Shown piece after piece: positions 40,723-52,021 of a stretch of 64,000 nt of DNA. Origin of the DNA: Leptidea sinapis. Lineage: Eukaryota; Arthropoda; Insecta; Lepidoptera; Pieridae. The position numbers and the translations under genes are program-made. The stretch covers positions 2,976,001 through 3,040,000 of the forward strand of contig NC_066311.1 of NCBI RefSeq assembly GCF_905404315.1, written 5' to 3'. Each line of letters opens with the position of its first letter. Position 1 is the first letter of the stretch. Below the pieces are notes generated by a model that worked only from the letters and a program-made list of their open reading frames with translations, did no database searches and was not told the origin of the DNA.

Positions 40723-42458
40723 TGAATATTGTATTTAATCTAATAACTGCTAGTACTTTTATACGGATACATATTAATTCTTGTGAAATTATTCCATAAC
40801 TATTCCAAAATACTCAAAAAAGCACAATGTTAATGTTCAAGTTTTCACTTTTGCCTGCACTCCCGGAGTGCAACCCGTATATTTTTGACATGAATGTTTC
40901 ATTATTTTTAAATTTTCATCACCAAACATTACGTCAATCTGAAATTCCATCTGCATTAGGTTGATGTCTGGCATACACGTTTTTGGAATCATCTGTAGAC
41001 TGATTATATACATTTAGGGACCATCGAGTCTTCAGCTTGAGCAGAGTTATCCCCTTGCCTCAAGTTTGTTCTTATTCAGGCGTCAGCTTGTCAACCGGTA
41101 CAGCATATTATGGTGATTTCACCAAATACAATAAAAAAATAAGTGTACACAACAGAAATGACATAATAATGAAATGTAAGTTTAACATGAAATTATTTAA
41201 CGTTAGCTAGCTAGTTTTATAAAGAGTATTTTTAAACAAATGTATATTTGGAAGGAAAACATCAAAATTAGCACACACTTTATTAAATTCTCTACAAATT
41301 CTCATAATCGGGTTGCTATGCGACACATTATTATTTGAGGAGTTGATTGAAAATAGGCTTAAAAGTTGCGTAAATCTAGGTATGTTTGTTCATCTTAAAA
41401 ATACCAAAAAAAATGTTTTTTTGCAAATATTGAATTATTTGACAAACTTATTATTTACTCGTATTATCTATCTCCCTTCTCTTTGAAATCAAATTTATTA
41501 ATTGACTACTATTCATAATCTCCATTTAATCAATTACAGAAAGAATAGTTTTGCATCGCATCCAGTAATTGTATATCAGTGATGCGTAATATATGAAACT
41601 GATTTTCGCGCCGCACCCGCGTTCGTCGCCATTGTTATTTAAATGAAATATTGAAATGTAAGAATCGTCCCAATAAAATGCTTTCTTCAAATCAGCGGTT
41701 AATATATTATTTTCATTGAATGCTGTATAAATACTAGCGATTATATTTATGTCTTTTGTGTACAATGAACGATAATAATTGTTGTTACGCTTGCTCACTC
41801 ACAGGACTTTATAATATTAATAACGGAGAGTAGGGTAGGATACTTACTTATTAATTAATACTGTTAATATTCTAAGCATATGACATAACATACTTTAGGT
41901 GTCACTGACAGACCCCTTTGTAGAACATTGCTGTGAAAAACCATTCATTGCCTATGAGATGGCAATTTTTTTTATAATTGTTTGATTTTTATTCATTCCA
42001 ACTGACATGTGCTGAATATCAATTTGATTACACGCAATCAAACAAATAAATTTTATAAAACGGTGAAAGCGAGAAATGTATACGGTGAGAGAACTACAGC
42101 GTACTTAATACCCCGCCTACTTAATACAATCAATAAAGAAATAAGAAACAAGATAAATACAAAAAATATTAAAACAAAATTAAAGTATTGAAATATAAAA
42201 TATAAAATAAAAACCTGTATATTGATCATAACTTTATGCCTTTCATTGTCGAAGCCATGATTAGTGCGTAGCGTGATGTGCTATCTGCAATTGACTGCTT
42301 AACGATTAGTTATAAAGTTGAGTATTGTTTACTAATTAATATATCTAAATAGAGGGTCACTCAAAAATTCATTACATTGCGGTGGCAAGCCATGCGACTC
42401 ACGCGTGCTACAATAAGTACTATTGTTGTTGTACCTACATAACTTTGTCGTTTTTATT
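40723..42458. other. AT-rich stretch, nothing firm
   Basis: 1.7 kb with no recognised element. A small GC-rich spot near 41607-41640 on the minus strand has ATGGCGACGAACGCGGGTGC in a good start context, but it is followed by a stop after 18 codons. Confidence 0.35.
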
Positions 42459-42761
42459 AAAAGGCATAAAAAGGCATTTATTTTCTCAAAATTGATTCCT
42501 TTAGAATTCTTTTTGATGTCATTTCTAATAACTACTAGATACTGCTACCGCTTCGGAAACAAATGGCGCTATGAGAGAGAAGAAGCGGCCCAAGAAACTC
42601 TCCCAGCATTCTTTTTTTGCGCTCTTTTCAATATAAATATAAAATATTGTACAGTCATTTCTATCGCTATAAAATAATCACAATCTAGGCCCTGGTTGTC
42701 CGATCATTTAGATATTCAGCAGTGGAGTAATAGGATTTACGACAGAGCCATTTTTTTATAA
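42459..42761 (-). mobile_element. LINE D 3' tail
   Basis: 3' UTR and last codons of LINE D: GGCATTTATTTTCTCAAAAT, GAAACTCTCCCAGCATTCTT, CTATCGCTATAAAATAATCA. 5' truncated in the KKWL region. Confidence 0.8.
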
Positions 42762-43462
42762 ACATTGTACCTAAAAATATTGTACCTGTATTATTAAATT
42801 GTGTATTTATAAGTTAATATTAATATTTATTGTTGGCGATAATAGTATTTCTTCTAACATGCCGGACAAACCTCTGTGGTTTGGGCCTGTTATATAATAA
42901 TAAATTGTAATTCTATTTTTCATAATAAATAAATAAAAAAAAAGATTAAAATTTACACTATACACTTGACCAATTTCAATGTAAGCGATTGCCTGCGTTT
43001 GTACGACATAATATTGTAACAAAAAGTTGATGAGCTCTACGACAGTTAGAACGCGTCGAACAATCATCTCCAGGTCTTAATAAATTAGTGAAGAAGGTCC
43101 CGTCAATTAAATGAAGTGAGATCCAATTGATTATGTGAGGCTATTTAAAACAAATAGCGAATAAAATGTCACCAGTGAGGAGTGAATCGTTAATCAGCGC
43201 CACTCGAGACTTCATTTATAAGTCTCAGACTACATCACGGGCTTAAGAATGTGCATAGACAGAGTTAAAGCAGAGAGAATAGGTAAGAAACAAAATTAAA
43301 TGAGTATTAGTAAAAATGTAACGGAATTATTCGTATTGCCAATAACTACTTATATGACTTGCATTCTCGTTTCTTATGCCATAAAAAAGTTTTCCGTAAG
43401 ATTTTACAATTCAATTGATTTTTAAAATTGTATTTTTTTTAAACTTTACAGAATGCACTTAA
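42762..43462. other. AT-rich stretch, nothing recognised
   Basis: No supported feature. Confidence 0.4.
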
Positions 43463-43594
43463 TCAATGACCGACAATCTGGTCAAGATCGCAGGAATAGG
43501 TTGGATGAGGGCAGCGCAGGACCGATCGTCGTCGAGATCTTTGGGGGAGGCCTTTGTCCAGTAGTGGAAATCTTCCGGCTGATGATGATGATGT
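43463..43594 (+). mobile_element. RTE-clade LINE, last codons and (GAT)n tail
   Basis: Plus strand IGWMRAAQDRSSSRSLGEAF then VQ-stop, followed by a GATGATGATGATG tail. Typical RTE C-terminus (A-Q-D-R...W/S-[x]-L-G-E-A-[YF]-V-Q) and simple-repeat tail. Confidence 0.75.
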
Positions 43595-43716
43595 ATTATG
43601 CACTTATAACTAAGCTGCAACAGTAATTCATGTATTATCCTCATATATAAAAAAAGGGTGAAAATTTCTTTCTATTTGCTATCTTTTTTAAAATCGAATT
43701 ATTTGCGGAACATAAT

Positions 43717-44222
43717 GTTTTTTTTATGGAAGAAGAGGACAAACCAGCCCACTTGGAGTTCAGTGATCACTGCCGCCCACATTCTCTTGCAACACCAGAA
43801 TAATCATAGGAGCGTTGCCGGCTTTAAGGACGGTGTACACGCTTTTTTTGAAGTTACCCATGTCGTATTGTCGCAGACATACCGCACAAGGAAGCTGATT
43901 CTACAGCTTTGTAGTACGTGGAAGAAAGCTCGTTGAAACCGCACTGTGGAGGACCGCCACAAATTCAGATGTTGGGGTTGATATCCTAATTTGTGGCGTG
44001 TCGTGCGATGGTGGAATTCGGCGAAAGGAATCTGGTGAAACAGCTCTTTGGAACACTCCCCGTGATAAATGCGGTAGAAGACACACAACGAAGCGACGTA
44101 TCTACGCAATGCCAAGTGATCCAGCCGTTTACAGAGCACTTGGTCCCCGACAATTCAAACTGCTCTGCGTTGCACGCGGTAAACTGGATCGAGCTGATAC
44201 TGCGGTGCGCTAGACCAGAGAA
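43717..44222 (-). mobile_element. LINE A 3' fragment
   Basis: Minus-strand LINE A from SAPQYQLDP-like sequence to the poly-A (plus-strand Ts at 43717-43725). AATGTTTTT occurs on both sides (near 43714 and 44222), a possible target duplication blurred by the T run. Confidence 0.8.
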
Positions 44223-45298
44223 TGTTTTTGTGTTAAACAACGTTCATTAGCGTCCAGAGTCCGTTTCTACACAGTAAAGCGGTGGTGGTGGTGGGGCCGG
44301 TATAACTCTACCACGATTGAGGTTATTGTTACAAAGTTACTACTTAAGCAACTTTTTTTTCAGGTTGCAGAACCGAACGATAACCAACAAGAAACTTATT
44401 GCTAAAACTACGCAATCCTTCTGTTTCTCATAGCCCGCAATAGCTAGACGCATAAAATATTGATAGTGTGTATATTATTTGCCGCCATAACAATGAATAA
44501 AAAGTTACATAGCGATTTCTAAGATGGCCGCAATGCAAATTTAAAAAAAATGTTTCTTTTACAAAGGTATTCAAAAACTACGCAGTGTTTTAAATTTAAT
44601 TGTGGCAAGGAACCGATTGCTGTCAAAAATACTTGGATTTCAAAATCTTGCTTAAAATAAAATATAAGTTGTTCAGGTCTATCTATTTATTCTTAGATCT
44701 AAGGCCTGCTCGTAGAATTTTTCTTGTCTTAAGTAAATAAAAATCCAATCAAAGGCAAATCCAATTTTCATTCTCGCCGTCTGATTCACTAGGGATTCGC
44801 TTCGGATATTTTTTTTACTTTTACACTCTCGCCAGTACACCGATTCTCTTCGAATTTCGTTTTTTTTTATTTTGTGACAGTTAATATAACAGTATTGTTT
44901 TGTATCGTATTGTCAGAAGTAGGTTCTTCTAATTATTAGAAATCCGTTATTTTGAACATTAATTAATTAATTAATTCAAAGCGTGAGAGGTTGGAACATT
45001 TTTAAATGAAATACTGCAAAAAAGAGAAGGAAAGTGAATCTATTGTTACTATAACCAATTTTAGTTGACAAGTCGTAAACAGTCGGCTACGCTTGGAATT
45101 ATTAGTTCCTTAGTATTTTGATCTTATCCACCTTATTTCCTGTTTTTTCTGCTTCTAACTAGTATCTCTTTTGCAAGCTGTGGCAATCTCTAAGTGTATC
45201 TACATCTTAACAATAATAAATACCACATTTTGTTTAGTTTAATAACGATTAATTGGAGGCTGTTTGATTGTTTTAACAGACAGTGCCGAGAAGTTAAC
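44223..45298. other. Unassigned stretch
   Basis: Holds a short GGT repeat (44280-44294) and an ATTA repeat near 44962-44981. An acceptor-like TTTTTTTTCAG at 44363 is followed by a 13-codon frame ending TAA, too short to support. Confidence 0.35.
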
Positions 45299-45604
45299 AG
45301 TGGGAGGCTCCTTTGCGCAGGATGCCGGCTAGATTATGGGTACCACAAGTGCGCCTATTTCTGCCGTAAAGCTGTAATGTGTAAGCATTACTGTGTTTCG
45401 ATCTGAAGGGCGCCGTAGCTAGTGAAATTACTGGGCAAATGAGAGTTAACATCTTATGTTTCAAGGTGACGAGCGCAATTGTAGTTCCAATCAAAATTTT
45501 TGGGTTTTTCAAGAATCCTGAGCGGCACTGCTATGTAATAAGCAGGGCGTATCAATTACCATCAGCTGAACGTCCTGCTCGTCTGGTTATTGTAATAAAA
45601 AAAA
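45299..45604 (+). repeat. Dispersed repeat B, near full length
   Basis: From AGTGGGAGGCTCCTTTGC to GTCCTGCTCGTCTGGTTATT plus an A run. Both hairpins present; the larger one has mutated arms. Confidence 0.85.
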
Positions 45605-45711
45605 GGAATGAAAAATCATAATATTTAGATCTATGAGCGTTCTTAGTATATATAAAACCTAACCTAAAACAATAATATTAAATTTGATACGTTAGTTTAA
45701 GTAACATTTTG

Positions 45712-45829
45712 ATATCGCCTAGAGAGTTAGGACATCGTAACTTTCCAAGTCCGAACAATTCAATAATTCAAACGCTTCTAACTCGTTCGAGAAGCTTCCA
45801 TGAGTTTACTGAACGTGCACTTGTACAAC
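45712..45829 (+). repeat. 118 bp repeat with perfect heat-shock-element motif, copy 2
   Basis: Three substitutions from 24093-24210; the TTC-GA-GAA-GC-TTC array (45786-45798) is unchanged. Confidence 0.7.
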
Positions 45830-45905
45830 ATTTAATTTTAATATGTGTTTTCATTATTATGTTATTATGATTACGATAAGTTGAATATTTGAATTTATTC
45901 CTTAA

Positions 45906-46190
45906 TTATTAATATCCGGACGACCAAGCCTTGCTCGGATTTCAGAATGTCCAGAAATTGAACAAAAAGAAAAACTAATAGGACTTCTGGTTTCCAACCG
46001 GGGTCTTCTGCTTTTCGGTTCACTCAATGTTCCATCTCAGCTATTGTTTCTCATTTAAACACGGATAAAACTATATTTTTTTTTTAATTGATCGATTTAT
46101 CGCCCCCGAAATCCCCTCAATTTTATGAAAATCGTTGGAGCCGTTTCCGAGATTCAGTACAAGAATTGCTCGTTGAAAGATATAAGATAA
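45906..46190 (-). repeat. tRNA-like SINE, third family, uninterrupted copy
   Basis: Contains TTAATATCCGGACGACCAAG, CTAATAGGACTTCTGG, and on the minus strand an A-box-like TAGCTGAGATGGAAC and B-box-like CCGGTTGGAAACC. Then GGAGCCGTTTCCGAGATTCA. Serves as the uninterrupted reference for the nested copy at 51966-54236. Confidence 0.7.
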
Positions 46191-46323
46191 CTTTATCAAT
46201 TTATTCCCTATTAATATAGAATAGCGATAATTGTTTCTGGTACGCCTTTTCTGTGCAAAGATTTCGAGATGATGTCGAGTTCTTTGAGTAGGAAAGTTTA
46301 GTATAGAATATATTATTATAATA

Positions 46324-46718
46324 CTAGCTTTTGCCCGCGACTTCGTCTACGTAGAATAGTTAATTTAGGCAACATTTTTAACTTTTTAGGATACTTTTCA
46401 AATAACACACAATATACAAACTACTCTTACCACTCTTCTATGATACAGCTCATATCCCTTGTCATTGTGGACAGTCTCTTTAATAGTATTTCCCTGTGAA
46501 CTTTAATCTCCTATTTCATCCCCATGTAGGTCAAAGTTCCAAAAATGTTCATATAAATTATTTCTTATCTACTGCCTTAATACAAAGTATCATTTGTTTT
46601 ATCTTCGATAGTGACCAATTTTTCAAGCTCTACTCTATTTCTGTACTAAATTTTATCAAAAGCGGTTCTGTGGTTTAGGCGTGAAAGCGTAACAAGCAAA
46701 CTTACATTCACATTTATG
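46324..46718 (-). mobile_element. Helitron-like or related short element
   Basis: The plus strand starts A|CTAGCTTTTGCCCGCGACTT and ends near GCAAACTTACATTCACATTT. No coding. The CTAG end fits a Helitron in reverse, but the other end is not clear, so the class is uncertain. Confidence 0.45.
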
Positions 46719-46725
46719 ACATATA

Positions 46726-47213
46726 CTAGCTAACCCAGCAAAAGTTGTATTGCCATATAAAGTAAAAAAAAAAAAGTAATTATATTTTTTTAGGATTTTA
46801 AAATAGATATCAACCGTTTCTCAGACCTACCAAATATATCGTACAATATTTATCGTACTACAATAATCATTATGTTTGATTGCCATTTTGAAATCTATTG
46901 CGAATCTGTGGATGGAATAGAATAATATTAAAATCGCGATACAAAAATAGGTGATGATCTTAGAAGGGTGAAAATTTGAAGTTGTATGTATTTTTTAATG
47001 CTAAATCATAATAAAATTAAATTAAAATGTTCAAAAACAAAAATATAAATAAATAATTGGTGGGTGACGCTTATCATTTAGTGGTATAGTGGTATGAAAA
47101 ATAGATATTGGCCGTTTCTCAGACCTACCGATACACACACAAATTTTCAATCATATTGGCTTAGCCGTTTCGGAGGAGTTAGGTAACAGACACCAGGACA
47201 CGAGAATTAGGGA
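46726..47213 (-). mobile_element. Non-autonomous Helitron-type element
   Basis: Reverse orientation with both ends visible: A|CTAGCTAACCCAGCAAAAG on the left and CACGAGAATTAGGGA|T on the right (i.e. A|TC...CTAG|T on the minus strand). Aligns with 21896-22340. Confidence 0.65.
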
Positions 47214-47540
47214 TAATAAGTCTAGGATAACCCAAAAATTTTATTAAACGCCAGAGCATCTCTCCACTTCTTCTCATTTTCCGTTTTAGTCCAGGTCTTC
47301 GCGGCTGAGGGACCGGGAATATTAATATATAATAATATCTTTGACACACATAAGTATGACTCAAATTCAAATTCGATTGATTTCAAGGAAATTATTTTGC
47401 AAGACTTCTTATTTAACTGACATTCCGAATAATAATTATAATAAGTAATTTATTTTAAAACTTCTTTATATATTTTGAAAATTACAAGTGTATGTTAATA
47501 CCTAAGTGCTACATAAATATCATTGTTTAATCGGTTTATT
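47214..47540. other. Unassigned stretch
   Basis: No supported feature. Confidence 0.4.
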
Positions 47541-48046
47541 GCACACTATTGGTTTTCAAGGAGCGTACTTCCACGTACAACCGAAGCACGGAATGAGCTC
47601 CCTTGTGTGGTGTCTCCAGGACGATACGAGAACAGCTCGAATTGTTGGAGACCCAGTGCTCTGTGAACGGCTTGATGGTATTGTCTTCTACCGCATTTAT
47701 CACGGGGAGTGTTTCGAAGAGCTGTTTCACCTGATTCCTGCCGCCGAATTCCACCTTCGCACGACACGTCTTAAATAAGGAAATCATCCCCACCATCTTG
47801 ATGTATGGCGGTCGTCCACAATGGGGTTTTCAAGGAGTTTTCTTTCACGTACTACAAAGCTGTGGAATGAGCTTCCTTGTGCGGTGTTTCCGGGACGATA
47901 CGTCATGAGTACCTTCAAAATAAGCACGCACACCTTACTGAAAGGCCGGACATCCACCTGTGATTCCTCTGGTCTTGCAGAAGAATGTGGGGGTCGGTGA
48001 TCACTTAAGATCAGGTGACTCGTTAGTGGTCCTCTTCTATTAAAAA
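47541..48046 (+). mobile_element. LINE A 3' fragment, rearranged
   Basis: Two LINE A pieces are joined out of order. 47541-47628 corresponds to the late part (GFQGAYFHVQ-like, in the wrong frame), then 47629 jumps back to the earlier block ARIVGDPVLCERLDG and runs through to the 3' tail at 48046. A 30 bp gap is also missing after ERLD. Either a partial duplication or two insertions. Confidence 0.75.
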
Positions 48047-48207
48047 CAGTGGAACAGTCTCTGTTCACAAAACATACATTAAATAGCATTCATTGAACAT
48101 TTACTTGACTTTAGTTGGTAATAATTTGATGAAATAAATGTCTAAAATGCAGTTTTTAAAAGTCAGTGTGCCTCAAATTGGCTAACACCAATTTGTTCTT
48201 TTCTTTT

Positions 48208-48480
48208 GGTGATTTTCATTATTATAACATTAGAAATAAGGGATTGCTTGTAACTTATTCTAGTAGGCTTCTTATGAAGATATCTTATGATATATAATAG
48301 CTTTAAGGGCAAGTGCTTTTTAAGCACTTTTATAAGAATGTCCCAGCCACTCTTCAGGCATTATCTATTAATAAATTTAAATATTTTATTAAAAATGGCT
48401 CTGTCGTAAATCCTACTACTCCACAACTTAATATCTAAGTGATCGGACAGCCTGAGACTAGATTATGATTATTTTATCTG
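48208..48480 (+). mobile_element. LINE D 3' fragment
   Basis: Plus strand; contains AGAAATAAGGGATTGCTTGT, TCAGGCATTATCTATTAATA and GTAAATCCTACTACTCCACA. Ends before the 3' UTR core. Confidence 0.75.
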
Positions 48481-48865
48481 TGTTTTTCGTTCTGGTGCCT
48501 GTTGATGTCAAGGGTGGTTCCTGGCTTTGGTGCATTGGATGGGTCGTGGGCAGTCGGGAGTGCAGTGCTTAAAAATGGCTGGATTATTGGTAATGGTGAC
48601 ATTAGGGTCAGGCCAGGACCATTTGAGGACTCTCAACCTTGATACCAATGGGAGAGCTCAAACGGCAGACACGTTTACGGCTCAGCCATAAATTCTCACG
48701 GAAATAAATAATACTTTTTAGGCGTTAAAATGGCACGCCAAGTTGTGAAGTAACCCCGCGAAAGCGATGTAGGTATCAATATCAACAGATTAGCCGTGTT
48801 CAAACGAACGTTAAAAGGGCGGAAAATATATGAGGTGTGTTCGTTTTGATAGCGATAAAATATTA
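48481..48865. other. Moderately GC-rich unassigned stretch
   Basis: Positions 48490-48760 look like part of a decayed element (GGAGAGCTCAAACGGCAGAC block), but no partner or motif is present. Confidence 0.35.
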
Positions 48866-49028
48866 ATCCAAATGATTTGAGTTTTGTTTAGTGTTAATTC
48901 CACCAATATTTGTCTTTAAACAATTCGACACGTGTTTCACCTTTACACGAGGCATCCTCAGGACGTGTTGACTCGCACTCAAAATCTGGCACGGAATTGA
49001 CACTAAAGAAAACTCAAATCATGTGGAT
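48866..49028. mobile_element. MITE with 36 bp terminal inverted repeats
   Basis: Arms 48866-48901 and 48993-49028 match inverted at 33 of 36 positions (ATCCAAATGATTTGAG versus ATCCACATGATTTGAG). The loop contains ACAATTCGACACGTGTTTCA. Followed by GGATTTCCGCAAAGTAACGC, which also precedes the second copy on the other strand. Confidence 0.8.
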
Positions 49029-50241
49029 AGTTATGGATTTCCGCAAAGTAACGCCTACTTCAATAAATTTTCATAAAATACTAAGTTATTAGAGGGATTT
49101 TGACTATCAAATAGCCCAGTTAATAGACGCTGAAAGAGTAACTAAAATATTTTTGACAACTTTGATAATATATCTTGCATTTCGATTTTATTTGGGTTGT
49201 CCGCTGTATACAAAAATATATTCATCAATCTCTTTGCTTATATGGAAGTTGTATGACAATATAAATAACTATAAAAGTTCAAAACAGCTATGCAGTTAGT
49301 ATTCTACTGTATCTTACAAGGCTATATCAAAGCAACAGTTTTGATTATCAAACTTAGGTACAAGCTATTTAGCTCATTAGAGAACTCTCGAGTAAATAAT
49401 AATGAATGAATAATCTATAGATAAATAGAAAACTCACTTTTGTTTTGTCGTCAGTAGTATTATTGAGATTTAAATAGGTATATTTTCTCTGAATCGATTA
49501 TGAATAACCTGCTATACTTATTTAAGTAAAGTCAAAGAATTGTCTATACCAAAATAGTTACTAATATTATTAAAAAAAGAGTTCTGAGTCCAAACTGTAA
49601 ACGATTAATAACTGCTTTTACATCACACAATTAAAGAAGTTCATATTCATTCATATTTATAACGACTTTCTACTATATCCACTCTTTATATTTTATAATT
49701 CTGAAAATAAATACAAAATATTGAGTAAGCCCATGCTTTCTATATAACGACTACAACCGATCTGCTAAGAGCTCGATTAGTGTAAAGAAGAAGTATAAAG
49801 GAATATTAATAAAAAAAATAACCCGCCAAAAGTAAGGCCACACATATATCTCTGTAAAATTTTCGAAAAATTTACCAACGGAGTTCCGAAGTGAAAACTC
49901 TATGAATACATTCGCCGCGTGAATACGAAATGAATAAAATGAATAAAGCGAGGTGCCGAGGCGCGGTTAATCATGGGCGTGGAATTTATTTCGTCAGCTT
50001 TTCGGATTAAAGGTGCTTGTTCTGTAACTCGTTAAACTTATTTCTCTGTATTGAAAAATATTTTCTTTCTACGTAAAATCATGAATAGACTTTCAGATGA
50101 AATGTTAAGAATGCTATGGATTGTTCGTCCTTTTCATGTTTTATTTAGTTAGTCTATGATTCTAGATATATCATATTTACACCTTTGTTAATATTCTTTT
50201 TGAAAATTTATTGAAGTAGGCGTTATTTTGCGGAAATCCAT
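49029..50241. other. AT-rich stretch, nothing recognised
   Basis: The first 60 bp and the last 60 bp are the shared MITE flank. The remaining 1.1 kb has no supported feature. Confidence 0.4.
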
Positions 50242-50420
50242 TACTATTCAAATGTTATGAGTTTTATTAAGTATTAATTCTGCCAATAGTCGTTCTCAAA
50301 CAATTCGATACGTGTTTCGCCTCTTCACGAGGCATCAGGAGATTTTGAGTCGCCAAACTCTGGCACGAGACTCATCGAGGCTTGAGTCTGTCTCTCAAGA
50401 AACAGAACATTTGAATAGTA
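50242..50420. mobile_element. Second copy of the MITE, opposite orientation
   Basis: Perfect 15 bp ends TACTATTCAAATGTT and its complement. The interior ACAATTCGATACGTGTTTCG and CACGAGGCATCAGGA match 48915-48960. The flanking GCGGAAATCC block lies on the left here. Confidence 0.75.
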
Positions 50421-50639
50421 TTCTTTTTACCTCTTTTAAAATGAAAAAAAATCTGTTCATTTGTTGAAAAATAGTTTGTATCCTTCCTAGTGTTTGTTCC
50501 TTTATAAAGAAAGACTCATTGATTGTTAAATATAACATGATGGTGATTTTCCGTAATAAATAAATATATAAAGAAATAAATAAATATTAGGAAGCAAAAA
50601 GAATAGCTAGCTACTCCAGAGAAATTACTCGAATATTGA
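50421..50639. other. AT-rich stretch
   Basis: Short AAAT repeats near 50555-50590; nothing else. Confidence 0.4.
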
Positions 50640-50825
50640 GACCCTTCTAAGAGATATGCACACTTTTTATACCCATGTCATATCATCCTGGAAACACTGA
50701 GGAAAAAAGTTTCTTAAAAACCGCTAAATAATGAAATTGGGCAGCAGGGATCAGTACAACCAAAATATAATCTTCGAAATACTCCCCCTGATAAATGTGG
50801 GATCTGGCCATTCACGGAACACCTA
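50640..50825 (-). mobile_element. LINE A fragment, strongly diverged
   Basis: Retains CCCATGTCATATCATCCTGG, AATACTCCCCCTGATAAATG and CCATTCACGGAAC in LINE A order, with several deletions. An old copy. Confidence 0.6.
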
Positions 50826-51031
50826 CTGTACCTCTTGATACTACGGGTCATAAAGAGACAGAGGTGTTCTAAACAAACCACAAGCCAATATATCTATAGC
50901 CTATACGAATCCTTCGCTTTTCCTTTATCTGATCTGGTACGATGAGTTACACCAGTTCAAAAATATCAAACATGTCTTTTCATTTACAAATAAAATATTC
51001 CTATTTTATACGTAACATGGAACTTGTCACC
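50826..51031. other. Unassigned stretch
   Basis: No supported feature. Confidence 0.4.
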
Positions 51032-51279
51032 AGTGGGAGGCTCCTTTGCACACGATGCCGGCTAGATTATGGGTACCACAATGGAGCTTTCTTCTGCTGT
51101 GAAGCAGTAATGTGGAAGCATTACTGTTACTAATGAGACTTAAAATCTTATGTATCAAGGTGATGAGTGCAATTTTAGTGCCGTTCAGAATTTTTGGGTT
51201 TTTCAAGAATCCTGATCGGTACTGCATTGTTAGCAGGGCGTAGCAATTACCTCGTCTCGTACCTTATTGTCATAAAAAA
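51032..51279 (+). repeat. Dispersed repeat B
   Basis: Head, both hairpin zones and tail present with internal deletions (the CAGCTGAACGTCCTG block is lost). Confidence 0.8.
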
Positions 51280-51610
51280 GATAGAAACATGTAGTAGTTA
51301 ATAAGTTTATATTAAGCAACATTTTATGCTTCAATATGTTTTATTTCCTCCAACCAAGTAAATATAATATTTACGTAACTTAATTTACCAATAAAATGGA
51401 AAGGTTACTCCGAACAGCGATGCATCATTCTCGATCAACATAATTTACAATCTATTTTGAATTCTCAGAAAATATACAACCATCCATCATAGTTCAATAC
51501 ACAGCTTCGCCATTTATAAATATTGAGGGGAGATTTTATTCTGAAGATAAATTCGTTGTGTTTGATGAGGATGAGAGTATTGTTATCAATGTTATCAATG
51601 CTGCTATATA
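51280..51610. other. AT-rich stretch, nothing recognised
   Basis: No supported feature. Confidence 0.4.
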
Positions 51611-51918
51611 TTTTTTTTATGGAATAGGAGGACAAACGAGCGTACGGGTCACCTGTTCTTAAGTGGTCACCGCCGCCCACAATCTCTTGCAACACCAGAG
51701 GAATCACAGGAGCGTTGCCGGCCTTTAAGGAAGGCTTACGCGCTTTTTTTGAAGGTACCCATGTCGTATCGTCCCGGAAACACTGCACAAGAAAGTTCAT
51801 TCCACAGCTTTGTAGTACGTGGAAAAAAGCTCCTTGAAAACCGCACTGTGGAAGACCGCCACACATCCAGATGGTGGGGATGATATCCTAACTTGTGGCA
51901 TGTCGTGCGAAGATGGAA
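51611..51918 (-). mobile_element. LINE A 3' fragment
   Basis: Minus-strand tail and C-terminal codons; poly-A as Ts at 51611-51618. Upstream end at TCGTGCGAAGATGGAAT. Confidence 0.85.
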
Positions 51919-52021
51919 TATTGAAGAACACGTAATTTAGAACTTTTTTTTATTACTCCCTTAGGTTATTAATATCCGGACGACCGAGCCTTGATCGAAT
52001 TTTTAAGAATGTACAAAACTT

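Noticed and set aside
44364..44405. Terminal exon after TTTTTTTTCAG, 13 codons
   Set aside because: Too short, with no polyadenylation signal close by; acceptor-like T runs are frequent in this AT-rich DNA.
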